Program-made: the position numbers and the translations under genes
In this document: piece after piece, positions 9,037-18,605 of the stretch
Numbering within the stretch: position 1 is the stretch's first letter
Layout: each line of letters opens with the position of its first letter
The notes under the pieces: model-generated
What the model was told of the DNA's origin: nothing
Databases searched by the model: none
Seen by the model: only the letters and a program-made list of their open reading frames with translations
NCBI RefSeq assembly: GCF_046197865.1
Contig: NZ_CP166990.1
Coordinates: 620,001 to 684,000, forward strand
DNA length: 64,000 nt
Source of the DNA: JAHKLT01 sp046197865
GTDB lineage: Archaea > Methanobacteriota > Methanobacteria > Methanobacteriales > Methanobacteriaceae
Direction of reading: 5' to 3'

Positions 9037-11024
9037 TTTTCAAATCTTTTTCTCTCGTGATATTCTTCATCAATATCACATTTTCCAGATGGTAATACTC
9101 TGACCACATCATCTAATGTGATTATATCATCTTCATTAATTTTATGTAATATTTTCTTAGCTATAGCTTCTTTTTTAGTGTATCCTGGTTTTATTACTAT
9201 ATAATTATCTGTTTTTGCTTTTACAGCATCAATTGGTCCTGCCATTATTCTTTTTCCTTCATAATCCACTATTCCAATAGCTATTTGTAATTTTGCACCT
9301 CTTATGAAGTTTCTATTTCCTCTTATTACAAATGATCCTTTTGGTAAATATTCTCCACTTTCAGGTGTTTTTGAAACTTGGTCTGAATGGACCCAAAAAA
9401 CATCTTGTGTTCCATAAGTTTTTGACCAAGCAGTTGAAAATGAAGCTGTGAAGATAGCAGATTCTTTAAGCAGATCGTCATTTAATGAATGATTATCTAA
9501 TTTTATTACAACTGAACTTGCACCATGTATATCTGCATGTAAATAAATATCATTTTTCTCTAAATATTTTTTTACAATTTGCTCATTTGTATTAGCATCA
9601 CGTCCTGAGATTACTAATGTATTATCAGAGCTTATAAACCATCTTAATTTTTCAAACCACTTCAAATCTTTTTTAACTCTTTTTTTAGGAACAGATACTC
9701 TTTCCATTTCAATTTCTTTTTTATCTTTAATTTTTGCAAGTTGTTTTTGCGTATTTTCAATAGCTATTAAAGCACCCTTTATCTTCCTTTTTGCTTTTTT
9801 AGATTTTTCATAATAATCTTCAGCATTTTCTGGAATAGTTCTTAAAGGATCAATATTTATAGAATAATCATCAATTTTTAATGTTAAAGTTCCAAGTTTG
9901 TCCATTGATTCAAATATTTGAGCTTCTTCCATTCCTTCTTTTTTAGCTTTTTTAAGAGTTTTAGCTATTTCATCCCAAGAATATTGTTTATCTCTAGCAG
10001 TTAATACAACATTAATTAAATTTTCTATTGTAGGATAATTAGAAAATATTATTTCTCCTTTTTTCTGACAAGTTTCAATGGTATCTTCAAATCCTTTTAA
10101 TGTGTCGTTTTGAAGATCAAGTCTTTTTTGGAATTTTTTTACCTTTTTATTCCAAGCACTTTCTTTAACATCTTTAATGCCAGTATTTACCTTTTTAGAG
10201 TAAAATTCATCACATGCTTCATTAAAACTATCAAAATATTCCTTTTTAAGGTCTTTATATTGAATTAAATCAATTGGCACAACATCTTCTTTTTTACCTT
10301 TAACAATTTGAGGTTTAAATTCATTATTTTTTAAAGGTTTAAACACTTGTATAAGGGAATTATATATTTCTTTAATTTCTTCATCAGATAAACTATTAGC
10401 TAATTTTTCTTTATCAATATTTTTAGTGTTTAAAATAATTTCCTCAGCATATAAACTTCCAAGACCATTACTTGCTATTGTTCTAACAAGGTCACGATCT
10501 GAATCATTTAAAATATCTTTTAGTTCTTCTTCTGTAATATTAATCGGATCTATACCTTGTTTTCTAGGATAGACATATTCTTTTTTAGAACTTATATCTC
10601 TTGAACTTAATTGTGTTCTTTTTAAAGGTAAAATAATGTTATTTTCATCATCTAGAAGAATTATGTTTCCTTTATCAAATAATTCAATAATAATTGTATA
10701 TGTAATGTCTTTTTTTACTTTTAATTCAATTACTCTATCAAAATTATGTTGTTTAATACTTACTACATTAGCTCCTTTAAGTCTTTTTCTTAGAAGCATT
10801 GGAAATGATGGTGGGATCTTAGGATTTTCTAATGGATATTGGCTAATATGTGTTCTAACACCTGCTTGAAAGACAATATCTACTCTACCGGTTCCAGCTT
10901 TATGAAACCTCATAACAACAGTATCTTTTGTTGGCTGAAATGATTTATCTACTCTTGCACCTATTAGTAAATCGTTTAATTCATTACATATTGTATATAT
11001 GTCTACATTAGACATGCTTTTCAT
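9033..11024 (-). CDS. rqcH: Ribosome rescue factor RqcH/Rqc2 (NFACT family)
   Basis: 663 residues, full length for archaeal NFACT proteins. The order is NFACT-N (~1-180, MSNVDIYTICNEL... VDKSFQPTKDTVVMRFH), HhH/coiled-coil middle (~190-445, Lys/Glu-rich) and NFACT-R (~455-600, with KNDIYLHADIHGASSVVIKL). RqcH binds split 60S/50S subunits carrying peptidyl-tRNA and promotes tailing of stalled chains; the archaeal homologs are conserved. AGGTG precedes the ATG at 11024. Confidence 0.88.
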   Translation of the reverse strand: MKSMSNVDIYTICNELNDLLIGARVDKSFQPTKDTVVMRFHKAGTGRVDIVFQAGVRTHISQYPLENPKIPPSFPMLLRKRLKGANVVSIKQHNFDRVIELKVKKDITYTIIIELFDKGNIILLDDENNIILPLKRTQLSSRDISSKKEYVYPRKQGIDPINITEEELKDILNDSDRDLVRTIASNGLGSLYAEEIILNTKNIDKEKLANSLSDEEIKEIYNSLIQVFKPLKNNEFKPQIVKGKKEDVVPIDLIQYKDLKKEYFDSFNEACDEFYSKKVNTGIKDVKESAWNKKVKKFQKRLDLQNDTLKGFEDTIETCQKKGEIIFSNYPTIENLINVVLTARDKQYSWDEIAKTLKKAKKEGMEEAQIFESMDKLGTLTLKIDDYSINIDPLRTIPENAEDYYEKSKKAKRKIKGALIAIENTQKQLAKIKDKKEIEMERVSVPKKRVKKDLKWFEKLRWFISSDNTLVISGRDANTNEQIVKKYLEKNDIYLHADIHGASSVVIKLDNHSLNDDLLKESAIFTASFSTAWSKTYGTQDVFWVHSDQVSKTPESGEYLPKGSFVIRGNRNFIRGAKLQIAIGIVDYEGKRIMAGPIDAVKAKTDNYIVIKPGYTKKEAIAKKILHKINEDDIITLDDVVRVLPSGKCDIDEEYHERKRFEN

Positions 11025-11139
11025 TTTTTACACCTATTATTCTTTTAAATAAATTTTCTATATAACTTTAAATATGATTAAATTTTAATATAAACTATAA
11101 TTATTATAATTATTTTATTATTAATTTTGGAGGAATCAC

Positions 11140-11412
11140 ATGGAAAGTAGTCTTAAAGTTACAAGTATTCACATAATTTTTGCAATATTCGCATCAATAT
11201 TATCTGCTGGAGCATCTCTTGGATGGTTTGGTTTTAAAAACGATATAATATCTATAGTATTTCTAGCTGTTTTTGTTTATATTGCAGGACAAATTTGTCA
11301 AAAACTATACAAAGATGATGTTGAAGGATTCTCAGCTTGGTTATGGGATGGAATTGTACCAGCTTTTTTAGTTTGGATTATGGTTTATACTCTTTTATTT
11401 AACTATTTATAA
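11140..11412 (+). CDS. Small integral membrane protein
   Basis: 90 residues with three predicted membrane helices (IIFAIFASILSAGASLGWF, IISIVFLAVFVYIAGQIC, GIVPAFLVWIMVYTLLF). GGAGGAATCAC before the ATG is a good ribosome binding site. A conserved-looking loop KLYKDDVEGFSAWLWDG links helices 2 and 3. It may belong to the small DUF5379/EMC6-like archaeal membrane proteins, but I cannot confirm this from sequence alone. It faces the DUF2070 gene tail to tail. Confidence 0.75.
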   Translation: MESSLKVTSIHIIFAIFASILSAGASLGWFGFKNDIISIVFLAVFVYIAGQICQKLYKDDVEGFSAWLWDGIVPAFLVWIMVYTLLFNYL

Positions 11413-11448
11413 ATATAAGTATTCTTTTTTTTTAATTTTTTTAATTTT

Positions 11449-13257
11449 TTAATATAATAACCACATAAGGGTTATTATTAAAGCTGCTAAGAATAATATT
11501 GGAGCTATTATTTTACTTACAGAAACAATTGAACTCATTGTTGATATTAATTCTGTTGAATTATTAGGTCCAAATGTTTTAAGACTAATTCTTTCAGTTT
11601 TAGTTCCTACTTCAACTTCTTCTAAATCTTCAATAGCTATTTGAATAGTTTTTCTAACATATTGGATTATTTCTTTTCTTTTTTGAGTACCAATTGGATT
11701 ATATCCTTTAGCTAATGTATTCACTGAATGAGTATCAGTTGTCATAACTTCAATTTCATCAATAGCTAAGTCTTTAGTAGCTTCAATGATTTCTTGTCTA
11801 AAACCAATTTCCATATTATTTGAATCAAATAAAACATATGCAGTTCTTTGATTATTTACTTCTACAATCATAGTTTTAATACCGCTATCTCCAACTCCAG
11901 ATGTTTTATCTAAGGTTTCCATTAAATCTTCATGACATCCTACTTTGATTGTTGATTCTTTTGGAGTATGATCTATTTTTTGAATTCCATCTATTAGCTC
12001 AAAAACTTCAGGATTTCCAGGTAATACTTCTCCACTTTCTTCTGTAAATGAATTATGACAATCTACAATTATCGCATCATCAATTTCACAGGTTTTCTGA
12101 CTATATGCAAGCATTGTAAGTCCTACACTAAATTCAATATCATCACAACCATAAGGTGCAAAAGTACTAAGTAATATCATTCCCTTATTAAAGAATTGAA
12201 CTCCTATATTTGATTTTTTCTCATTATATCTTTTAAAATCACTAGCTATATTTGAATATTCTAGATTTTCTAAACTATTTTTTATAGCTATTTCTATTTT
12301 ATCTACTTCTTTAGTTGATACAGGATTAAAATCATGTGTAGATGGGCCATGAGCTATCATAGTAAAATGATCAAATTTATTTGCAAGTGTTGTAGGCATA
12401 TTTGATCCTCCAATATCTCCTAAAGGACCTGGATGAACACATGGACTTACAAATAATGATTTTATTTCATTTCCTTTTTTAAAACTAACATAACTAATGA
12501 GTGTTTCAATAGTTTCTCCCATATCATCAAATAATCCTTCTAAAGAGCTGGAACCTTCATTCATATGTGCAATAAATAAACTTAAAAGATCTAAAACTCC
12601 AATACCTAAATTTTTCTTCATTGGAGATTCTACTATTGAAATAAATGAATATATGAATATTGCAAAGATTATACTTCCAATAATAGCTTTAATAAATAAT
12701 GGTGTAATTCCAAGGCCAATTATGCTTTCTGCATGAGATACAAATGTTATGATGATAAACATTGTTAATGTGAGTAATGGTTGCATAGCTCCGATAAATA
12801 CTGATTTAGTAAACCCTATTGATGATGTACTCCATAATACTATAATATTAAATGCAAAACTAAGTATAACTCCAAATATAATACTTTCTACACTTAAATC
12901 AACATTGAAAAAAACAGATATTATTGCTCCACCAAGCATTATAAATCCTATAGCTAACATTGATAAGAAAGATAAAAACATTGAATGTTTTGTTTTTAGA
13001 TTAATTCCATGTAATGATGTAACCCATTGTTGATTCATTCCACCACTCATTATAGAAGCTATTCCTAATACGAAAAATCCAAAGGCTCCTCCATAAATTA
13101 TCTGTTCTAAAAGCCCCATATCATAAACTGGATTTATTATAAAATACAATGCACCAATTATAAAACTAGCTACTATTATGTTTACTGTACTTATTTTTGT
13201 TGAGGGTAAGGTTTTGATATATTTTGATAATCCTGCTACACTACTCATACTTGACAT
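11449..13257 (-). CDS. DUF2070 family membrane protein
   Basis: 602 residues. The first ~210 residues hold six to seven hydrophobic helices (for example TVNIIVASFIIGALYFIINP and AIIGSIIFAIFIYSFISIV). A large soluble domain (~215-570) follows, containing the family signature SPCVHPGPLGDIGGSNMP and HGPSTHDFNPV, and a final C-terminal helix (IIAPILFLAALIITLMWLLY). DUF2070 is restricted largely to Archaea and its function is unknown. The conserved His/Asp-rich segments suggest a metal-binding cytoplasmic enzyme domain, which is inference. Confidence 0.88.
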   Translation of the reverse strand: MSSMSSVAGLSKYIKTLPSTKISTVNIIVASFIIGALYFIINPVYDMGLLEQIIYGGAFGFFVLGIASIMSGGMNQQWVTSLHGINLKTKHSMFLSFLSMLAIGFIMLGGAIISVFFNVDLSVESIIFGVILSFAFNIIVLWSTSSIGFTKSVFIGAMQPLLTLTMFIIITFVSHAESIIGLGITPLFIKAIIGSIIFAIFIYSFISIVESPMKKNLGIGVLDLLSLFIAHMNEGSSSLEGLFDDMGETIETLISYVSFKKGNEIKSLFVSPCVHPGPLGDIGGSNMPTTLANKFDHFTMIAHGPSTHDFNPVSTKEVDKIEIAIKNSLENLEYSNIASDFKRYNEKKSNIGVQFFNKGMILLSTFAPYGCDDIEFSVGLTMLAYSQKTCEIDDAIIVDCHNSFTEESGEVLPGNPEVFELIDGIQKIDHTPKESTIKVGCHEDLMETLDKTSGVGDSGIKTMIVEVNNQRTAYVLFDSNNMEIGFRQEIIEATKDLAIDEIEVMTTDTHSVNTLAKGYNPIGTQKRKEIIQYVRKTIQIAIEDLEEVEVGTKTERISLKTFGPNNSTELISTMSSIVSVSKIIAPILFLAALIITLMWLLY

Positions 13258-13399
13258 TAGTTTTTACTCCACACTTTTTATTATATGCTTTAATTATATT
13301 ATTGATATTATAAGATAATAACTTAATTACTTGAAATTTTTTGAAAAATAGCAATAATGTATTTTTTTGTACATTAATGTAAAAAAAAGAAAATTAATA

Positions 13400-13672
13400 A
13401 AAATTAAAATTTGTTTAATATCACTAACATCAGTTAAATGCATTTTACCCTCTTTAGATTTCGTTTTCAAAGCGTTACAATTTGTAATGGTTTCATTTCT
13501 GCTGATTTTAAAACGGCTTTTTAAAGTTCTCCAATATTGATCAGAGTTACTACTTTCAAATAATACTTCAATAATATCTACAACAGAAAAATAATAATCT
13601 TCTATTTACTTATTCCAAATTGTTCTTATTTTCCTGTGTTTCAAACAATTTTATTTCATTTTTATTAGTCAT
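13400..13672 (-). pseudogene. Decayed BRO-N / antirepressor-like gene
   Basis: From ATG at 13672 the minus strand reads MTNKNEIKLFETQE, then is frameshifted. The next frame reads RTIWN, a stop, then IEDYYFSVVDIIEVLFESSN, QYWRTLKSRFK, EGKMHLTDVSDIKQI. This is the opening of the BRO-N/DinD-like family found in phages and mobile elements (LFE...Q.IR.IW..EEEDYYFSVVDII.vL.eS...YW..LK). At least one frameshift and one in-frame stop are present, and the 3' part is lost. It marks an old mobile-element insertion. The lower boundary is approximate. Confidence 0.7.
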
Positions 13673-13744
13673 AGTTAATCACATTAATATATTCAAAGAT
13701 ATTTCCATTTTTTTTTGAAATAACTGAATTTTTTTCCATATGTT

Positions 13745-13905
13745 GAGTGTTGGCCAACATTATTTTGATTTTATTATTGTTTTTATTTTAAATTATTGTT
13801 TTTTCAATGTATATTTGTTGTTTAATAAAACATAGTGTTTTATATACTATTTAACATAAATAATAATTTGTAATTGGTTAATATATATTTTAATGATATT
13901 TTAGA
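13745..13905 (+). repeat. Dispersed ~160-bp repeat, copy A
   Basis: One of three copies (A 13745, B 17614, C 24073) sharing the order GTTGGCCAA, ATTATTTTG, TTTATTATTGTTTT, ATGTATATTTG, TTTAATAAAACAT and ending near TAATGATATTTTA. Near the middle ATAGTGTTTTATATACTAT contains a TATA-like TTTATATA inside an inverted repeat. In this copy the left end is a perfect 12-bp palindrome, TGTTGGCCAACA (13748-13759). It lies between the BRO-N remnant and the DUF2283 gene. No convincing right end was found. Confidence 0.8.
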
Positions 13906-13974
13906 TAAAATTGTTATAATTATTCCTAAAAAAATATCTAAACGTGATCATTTAATGAATAGGGTTGAATTTTT

Positions 13975-14352
13975 ATGGAAGAAGTTAATACTCTTAAAGC
14001 AACATATGAATATGACAATAAATTTGATATAATGGATATTGGTGCTGAAGGAGAATTTAAATATAAAAAAACAATAGAAATTGATAATAGTGTTTATATT
14101 GATTTTGATGAAAATAATGTTCCTTTTGCTCTTGAAATGTTTAATGCTTCAAGAATTTTCAATATAAGAAAACAAGATCTTCATAATCCAAAACATATTG
14201 ATATGAATATAACTATTAAAGATGGAATAATATATTTAAAAATTACATATATTTATGAAACACATAATGCTTCTGTTATTGAAGAAGTAGATAAAAAAGT
14301 TATTAATGATTATAATATTTCCGACATGGAAACAGTATTAGTTACATCTTAA
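13975..14352 (+). CDS. DUF2283 (YuzE-like) family protein
   Basis: 125 residues. The layout TYEYDNKFDIMDIG, YKKTIEIDNSVYIDFDENN and VPFALEMFNASRIFNI follows DUF2283 proteins (YDxxxDxLYI... IxLDxDxxGxIVGIEILxAS). Known members are short proteins of unknown function, often near toxin-antitoxin or phage genes. A C-terminal extension of ~45 residues is unusual for the basic ~70-residue domain. The ribosome binding site is AGGGTTGA. It stands alone between repeat copy A and the fumarase gene. Confidence 0.7.
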   Translation: MEEVNTLKATYEYDNKFDIMDIGAEGEFKYKKTIEIDNSVYIDFDENNVPFALEMFNASRIFNIRKQDLHNPKHIDMNITIKDGIIYLKITYIYETHNASVIEEVDKKVINDYNISDMETVLVTS

Positions 14353-14400
14353 TTTTTTTATTTTTGGTCTTTCTTGAGATAATGATTTATTCACTTTAAT

Positions 14401-14453
14401 GTTAATAATGCCACTTGTATTCTTGTAAATGGTATAAAAAAAATATTATTAAC
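14401..14453. other. 9-bp inverted repeat in intergenic region
   Basis: GTTAATAAT (14401-14409) and ATTATTAAC (14445-14453) are perfect inverted copies enclosing 35 bases, downstream of the DUF2283 gene. This could form a transcript hairpin. The rest of the 262-bp gap shows no gene. Confidence 0.35.
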
Positions 14454-14614
14454 GAAAAAATCTAAAAGAGCACATGAAATATAAAAAGTAGTGGTGCTAG
14501 TAATGTTATGGATTAATATTTAACATTTTTTCCTCTAAGAATTCTAATTCTTACATAAATTTATTTATTTAAAAATTTATATAATATATATGATTAATGT
14601 AATTAGGTGAATTA

Positions 14615-15142
14615 ATGATAAAATTAGATGTTCCTATTAAAGATGATATTAGTAATTTAAAAGCAGGAGATGTTGTTTACTTATCTGGAAATATTTTAAC
14701 TGCAAGAGATCAAGCTCATAAAAGAATCTTAGAAGAAGGTTCTCCATATGATTTAGAAGGTGTAGCTATTTTTCATGCAGGTCCCATTATAAAAAATGAC
14801 GGAACAGATGATAATCCTAATTATAAAATGGTAGCTATTGGACCAACTACTTCAATGAGGATGAATCCATATCAAGCTGATGTAATTGATAAAGGAGTTA
14901 AATTAGTTATTGGTAAAGGTGGTATGAATGAATCTGTTCAAGAAGCATTAAAACGTAATGGTGCAGCTTATCTTGTAGCTACTGGTGGTTGTGCAGCATT
15001 ATATGTTAATGGTATTGAAGAGATTGAGGATGTTGAATGGTTAGATCTTGGAATGCCTGAAGCTATTTGGAATCTTAAAGTTAAATGTTTTGGTCCATTA
15101 ATTGTTGCAATGGATTCTCATGGAAACACATTATATAAATAA
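14615..15142 (+). CDS. fumB: Fumarate hydratase class I, beta (C-terminal) subunit
   Basis: 175 residues, matching the separate beta subunit of archaeal class I Fe-S fumarases. Diagnostic segments are LKAGDVVYLSGNILTARDQA, GVAIFHAGPI, GPTTSMRMNPYQ, VIGKGGM and GGCAALYVNGI. It hydrates fumarate to malate (reversibly) in the partial reductive TCA pathway of methanogens. The alpha subunit is not in the window. AGGTGA precedes the ATG. An alternative would be the tartrate dehydratase beta subunit, which shares the fold. Confidence 0.88.
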   Translation: MIKLDVPIKDDISNLKAGDVVYLSGNILTARDQAHKRILEEGSPYDLEGVAIFHAGPIIKNDGTDDNPNYKMVAIGPTTSMRMNPYQADVIDKGVKLVIGKGGMNESVQEALKRNGAAYLVATGGCAALYVNGIEEIEDVEWLDLGMPEAIWNLKVKCFGPLIVAMDSHGNTLYK

Positions 15143-15166
15143 CTTATTTTACTTTTTGGTGACTTT

Positions 15167-16237
15167 GTGGATAATATAGATGATTCTAATCAAGGTATTT
15201 TTGATTTTATAAAAGATAATAAAAAAGTAATTATTATATCTTTTATAGCTATTGCAGCATTACTTTTTGGAATTTTATTTTTATCTGGTTTAGATGATGT
15301 AGCTAAAGCATTAGAAAAAACTAACCTATATATTTTAGCTTTAACATTTTTAATTGAAATTGTTGTAATATTTTTATGGGCTATAAGGTGGAAATATATT
15401 TTAAATAAAATGGGTTCTTTTCCTGATTTTTCACATATTTTAGGAATATTAATTACAAGTTTATTTGGTAAAAATGTTACTCCTGGTTCTATTGGTGGTG
15501 AACCTTTAAGAGCTTATTTATTAACTGTTTATAATGATACAGATATTGAAGTTACACTTGCATCTACTTTTGTAAGTAGAGTTTTTGAGTTACTTCCTTT
15601 TATAATATTATCTTTAATATCAATTTGTGCATTACCATTTTGGTCAATAAATAGCTATTTAAAATTGTTTTTTATTATTTTAATAGTTTTAATGGTAATA
15701 GCTTTTATTTTTATAATCTATATTGGTATTAATAAAGATAAAGCAGAAATAATAATTGTTAAAATATTAAATTTAATTTCTCCACTTGTTAGAATAATTT
15801 TTAAAGAAAAATTTATTTATGATAATATAAAAGCTCAATTAATTGAATATACGGATAATTTTAGTGAAAGTTTTAGGCTTATTGTTGATGATAAGAATTT
15901 TTTTATTATTGGTGCAAGCTTAGCTTTAATAGCTTGGTTACTTGATTTATTAAATTCATATCTTGCTTTTATAGCTATTGGAATAGCTCCACCACTTGCT
16001 CCTTTTATTGTAATTTTTACAATATCTATTTTAATTTCATTTATTCCACTACTTCCAGGATCACTTGGAATTACAGAAATTATAATGATTTTATTATTCG
16101 CTCCAATTGGTATTGCCTCATCAAGTGTATTTGCAGCTAGTACTCTTGAAAGGTTAAGTTCTTATTTTTTCCCTACGCTTTTAGGAATAATTGTAGCATT
16201 TTATTATACAAAAAGAGGTTTTAAAAAAAGTTTATAG
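15167..16237 (+). CDS. UPF0104 / LPG-synthase-type flippase-like membrane protein
   Basis: 356 residues, GTG start after TTGGTGA. About eight membrane helices are visible, and the motif GKNVTPGSIGGEPLRAYLL is typical of the UPF0104 (YbhN/AglD2-like, lysylphosphatidylglycerol synthase transmembrane) family. A second conserved segment is IPLLPGSLGITEIIMILLF. Members are implicated in lipid or lipid-linked sugar handling, but substrates are mostly unknown. It is closely followed by an MBL-fold gene (8 bp), probably in one transcript. Confidence 0.82.
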   Translation: MDNIDDSNQGIFDFIKDNKKVIIISFIAIAALLFGILFLSGLDDVAKALEKTNLYILALTFLIEIVVIFLWAIRWKYILNKMGSFPDFSHILGILITSLFGKNVTPGSIGGEPLRAYLLTVYNDTDIEVTLASTFVSRVFELLPFIILSLISICALPFWSINSYLKLFFIILIVLMVIAFIFIIYIGINKDKAEIIIVKILNLISPLVRIIFKEKFIYDNIKAQLIEYTDNFSESFRLIVDDKNFFIIGASLALIAWLLDLLNSYLAFIAIGIAPPLAPFIVIFTISILISFIPLLPGSLGITEIIMILLFAPIGIASSSVFAASTLERLSSYFFPTLLGIIVAFYYTKRGFKKSL

Positions 16238-16245
16238 GTGTTAAT

Positions 16246-16863
16246 ATGGCAGAAATTAAATCTTTGGGAAATATGTCAAAAGCTTATTTAATTAAAGAAA
16301 ATAATAAAAGTGTTTTAATAGATACTGGTGCAAGTTTTGATAAAAAATCTATTTATAATTCTATTAAAGATGAAAATGTACAATTAATTATTTTAACTCA
16401 TAACCACTCTGATCATACATCAAATGCTAATTTTTTAGCTGAAAAATTAAATATTCCTCTTTCAATGACTAAAATAGATTATGAAAACATGAATAATGAG
16501 ATTAAGAGTTATCCTTATGATTTGTTTGGTAGATTTTTACTTTTATCAACAAAGCTATTAGATTCTGTTTCAAAAAAAGATAAGTTAAATATTGATTTTT
16601 TTATTAAAAATAATGATAATCTAAAAGATTATGGAATTGATGCAAAAATTTACTCTCTTCCAGGACATACTGCAGGTTCAATTGGAATTATGGTTGATAA
16701 TGATAAATTTATTGTTGGAGATGCAATGATGAATCATTTTTCTCCTTCACTTGCTAAAATTTTTGAAAATAAAAAAGAAATGTTAAAATCAGTTGATTTT
16801 ATTAAAAATTCAGAAGCTGTAGATATATTTACAGGTCATGGTAAACCCTTTAAAAATAAATAG
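16246..16863 (+). CDS. MBL-fold metallo-hydrolase
   Basis: 205 residues of a metallo-beta-lactamase fold. LTHNHSDHTSNA gives the HxHxDH motif, LPGHTAGSIGIM the next ligand, VGDAMMNH the bridging Asp, and FTGHGKPF the final His. This is glyoxalase-II-like in overall motif spacing. The substrate is unknown. The stop codon is two bases from the converging HAD gene. Confidence 0.85.
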   Translation: MAEIKSLGNMSKAYLIKENNKSVLIDTGASFDKKSIYNSIKDENVQLIILTHNHSDHTSNANFLAEKLNIPLSMTKIDYENMNNEIKSYPYDLFGRFLLLSTKLLDSVSKKDKLNIDFFIKNNDNLKDYGIDAKIYSLPGHTAGSIGIMVDNDKFIVGDAMMNHFSPSLAKIFENKKEMLKSVDFIKNSEAVDIFTGHGKPFKNK

Positions 16864-16864
16864 T

Positions 16865-17545
16865 TTATAAGTGTTTATCTACATCTCTAATATTTGAGAT
16901 GACTTTAATATCTAAATTTTCATCTTTAATCCTATCTAATTCTTCTTGTTTAGGATTGGGATTAACATATATTGCACTCATTCCAGCATTTACTGCACCC
17001 ATAACATCTTCTTTGAATTTATTACCAATCATTGTGCATTTTTCTGGATTTCCTTCCATTCTTTTTAATGCTTCTTCAAAAATATAAGGGCTTGGTTTTT
17101 CAAAACCTACTTCTCCAGAGGTTATAACTTCATCAAAAAATGGATATAAATTTAATCTAAGAAGTTTTTCCCATTGTTTAATTGTAATTCCATTTGAAAT
17201 TACTCCTAAGCGGTATCCTTTACTTTTTAAATAAATTAATATGTCATTGGTTTTTGGATATGGTCTAAGTAGTGAAAATTTAACATTATGGTATGTAATC
17301 ATTCCAAGAGCTATTAATAATGGGTCTTCTTTATCTAAAACTCTTTTAGTTAAAATATTAAAATGTTTATCATAGTTTGATCCTTTCTCTTTTATGATTT
17401 CTTTTAATAATTCATAAGCTTCTTCTTTTTCTAAAGGAAGTCCATTTTCAACTATTGAATCAATAGCTGCTTTTCTAGCCATTACAGCAAAACTAGATGT
17501 ATCGAGTAATGTATCATCTATATCAAAAAATACTACTTTGTCCAT
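16865..17545 (-). CDS. HAD-family hydrolase
   Basis: 226 residues. The haloacid dehalogenase motifs are in order: I FFDIDDTLLDT, II GVISNG, III with Lys in GFEKPSPYIFEEAL, and IV IGNKFKEDVMGA. A helical cap (~18-90) follows motif I, as in subfamily IA phosphatases, and the archaeal TIGR02253-type group fits best. It is likely a small-molecule phosphatase with an unidentified substrate. Confidence 0.85.
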   Translation of the reverse strand: MDKVVFFDIDDTLLDTSSFAVMARKAAIDSIVENGLPLEKEEAYELLKEIIKEKGSNYDKHFNILTKRVLDKEDPLLIALGMITYHNVKFSLLRPYPKTNDILIYLKSKGYRLGVISNGITIKQWEKLLRLNLYPFFDEVITSGEVGFEKPSPYIFEEALKRMEGNPEKCTMIGNKFKEDVMGAVNAGMSAIYVNPNPKQEELDRIKDENLDIKVISNIRDVDKHL

Positions 17546-17613
17546 AAGTGCACCTTGTAACTATTATATTTTTTAATCTATTTATATTTTAAAAATTTGT
17601 TTCTTTTATAAAT

Positions 17614-17775
17614 AGAAGTTGACCAAAATTATTTTGTTTTTATTATTGTTTTCATTTTAGATTATTGTTTTTTTAATGTATATTTGTTCTTTAATAAAAC
17701 ATAGTATTTTATATACTATTTGATATAAATACTAATCTGTAATTAATTAATAAGCATTTTCATGATATTTTAAAT
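17614..17775 (+). repeat. Dispersed ~160-bp repeat, copy B
   Basis: Second copy of the repeat described at 13745 and 24073, starting AGTTGACCAAAATTATTTTG and ending CATGATATTTTA. Its central inverted repeat reads ATAGTATTTTATATACTAT, a perfect 6-bp-arm palindrome around a TATA-like core. The 17546-17974 gap around it contains no other recognised gene. It precedes the PIN-domain cassette by about 200 bp. Confidence 0.8.
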
Positions 17776-17974
17776 GAATATTAATAAAAGAAAAATTATT
17801 TTGCAATGAATTTAAGTAAAGATTAAATTTTAAGTAAATAATGATTTAGCTTTAGTAAATTATGAAAAGTAGTTCTATTGGTGTCTTAAATTACAATAAA
17901 TATATTAATTAAAAGAATATATATTATTATAAATAAGATATGTTTGTTTTAAGAACTTATTTTTTGGTGATTTC

Positions 17975-18601
17975 ATGGTCATAGCTGTAAATGTTAATGA
18001 AAAAGAGTTTGATATAGAATATAATTTAAGTATTATTATTAATACTGTAAAAAAATTATTAGGTTTTTCTAATCAATCAGAAGAAATTAAAAAAGAGGGT
18101 TCTTTTGAAATAGTTATTATAACTTCCCATTTACAAGAAGCAGAAGTTCAAAATGAAGAGTCAATTAATAATATAAATGAAAACACAAACGATAATATAA
18201 CTGCTATGCTTGGAAAAATTAAGAAAATTGTTTCTAAAGTTGAAAAAAACAATATATTGAATGAAGAATATTATGATTATGTTGAATTAGATAGGATAAT
18301 AAATAATATTTTTGAAAAAGATATATCTAGCATTAAAGAGGAAGAAGTTACTTTATTATCTAAAATTCTTATAGAGTTTATAAAGATTACTGATTTTAAA
18401 TTAAATATTTATTCAACATATGGAAAAACAAATAAAGAATTAGTTAAAAGTAAATTTAAAAAGGAATATATTAATTTTAGTAGAAATTTTTTCAAATTAA
18501 GAATGAATTATTATTCTGAAATGTATGAATCAAATAAAAAACACGATGACACGGTTCAAAAATTATTAGATGAAATTGCTCCTAATATATTAAAGGAATA
18601 A
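17975..18601 (+). CDS. Uncharacterised protein encoded with a PIN-domain protein
   Basis: 208 residues, not recognised. It is rich in Lys, Glu, Asn and Ile. A beta-rich start (VIAVNVNEKEFDIEYNLSI) leads to mostly helical segments (MLGKIKKIVSKVEKNN and VQKLLDEIAPNILKE), with no membrane span or signal peptide. GGTGATTTC precedes the ATG. The stop is four bases before the PIN-domain gene, so the two are almost certainly co-translated. By position it could be an antitoxin or partner of the nuclease, but it is larger than usual antitoxins and no DNA-binding motif is evident. Confidence 0.65.
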   Translation: MVIAVNVNEKEFDIEYNLSIIINTVKKLLGFSNQSEEIKKEGSFEIVIITSHLQEAEVQNEESINNINENTNDNITAMLGKIKKIVSKVEKNNILNEEYYDYVELDRIINNIFEKDISSIKEEEVTLLSKILIEFIKITDFKLNIYSTYGKTNKELVKSKFKKEYINFSRNFFKLRMNYYSEMYESNKKHDDTVQKLLDEIAPNILKE

Positions 18602-18605
18602 TTAA

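Noticed and set aside
14362..14380. Possible right end of repeat copy A (TTTTTGGTC...)
   Set aside because: Only about 11 of 18 positions match the element's right end, which is not better than chance in this composition. A transposon carrying the DUF2283 gene is therefore not claimed.
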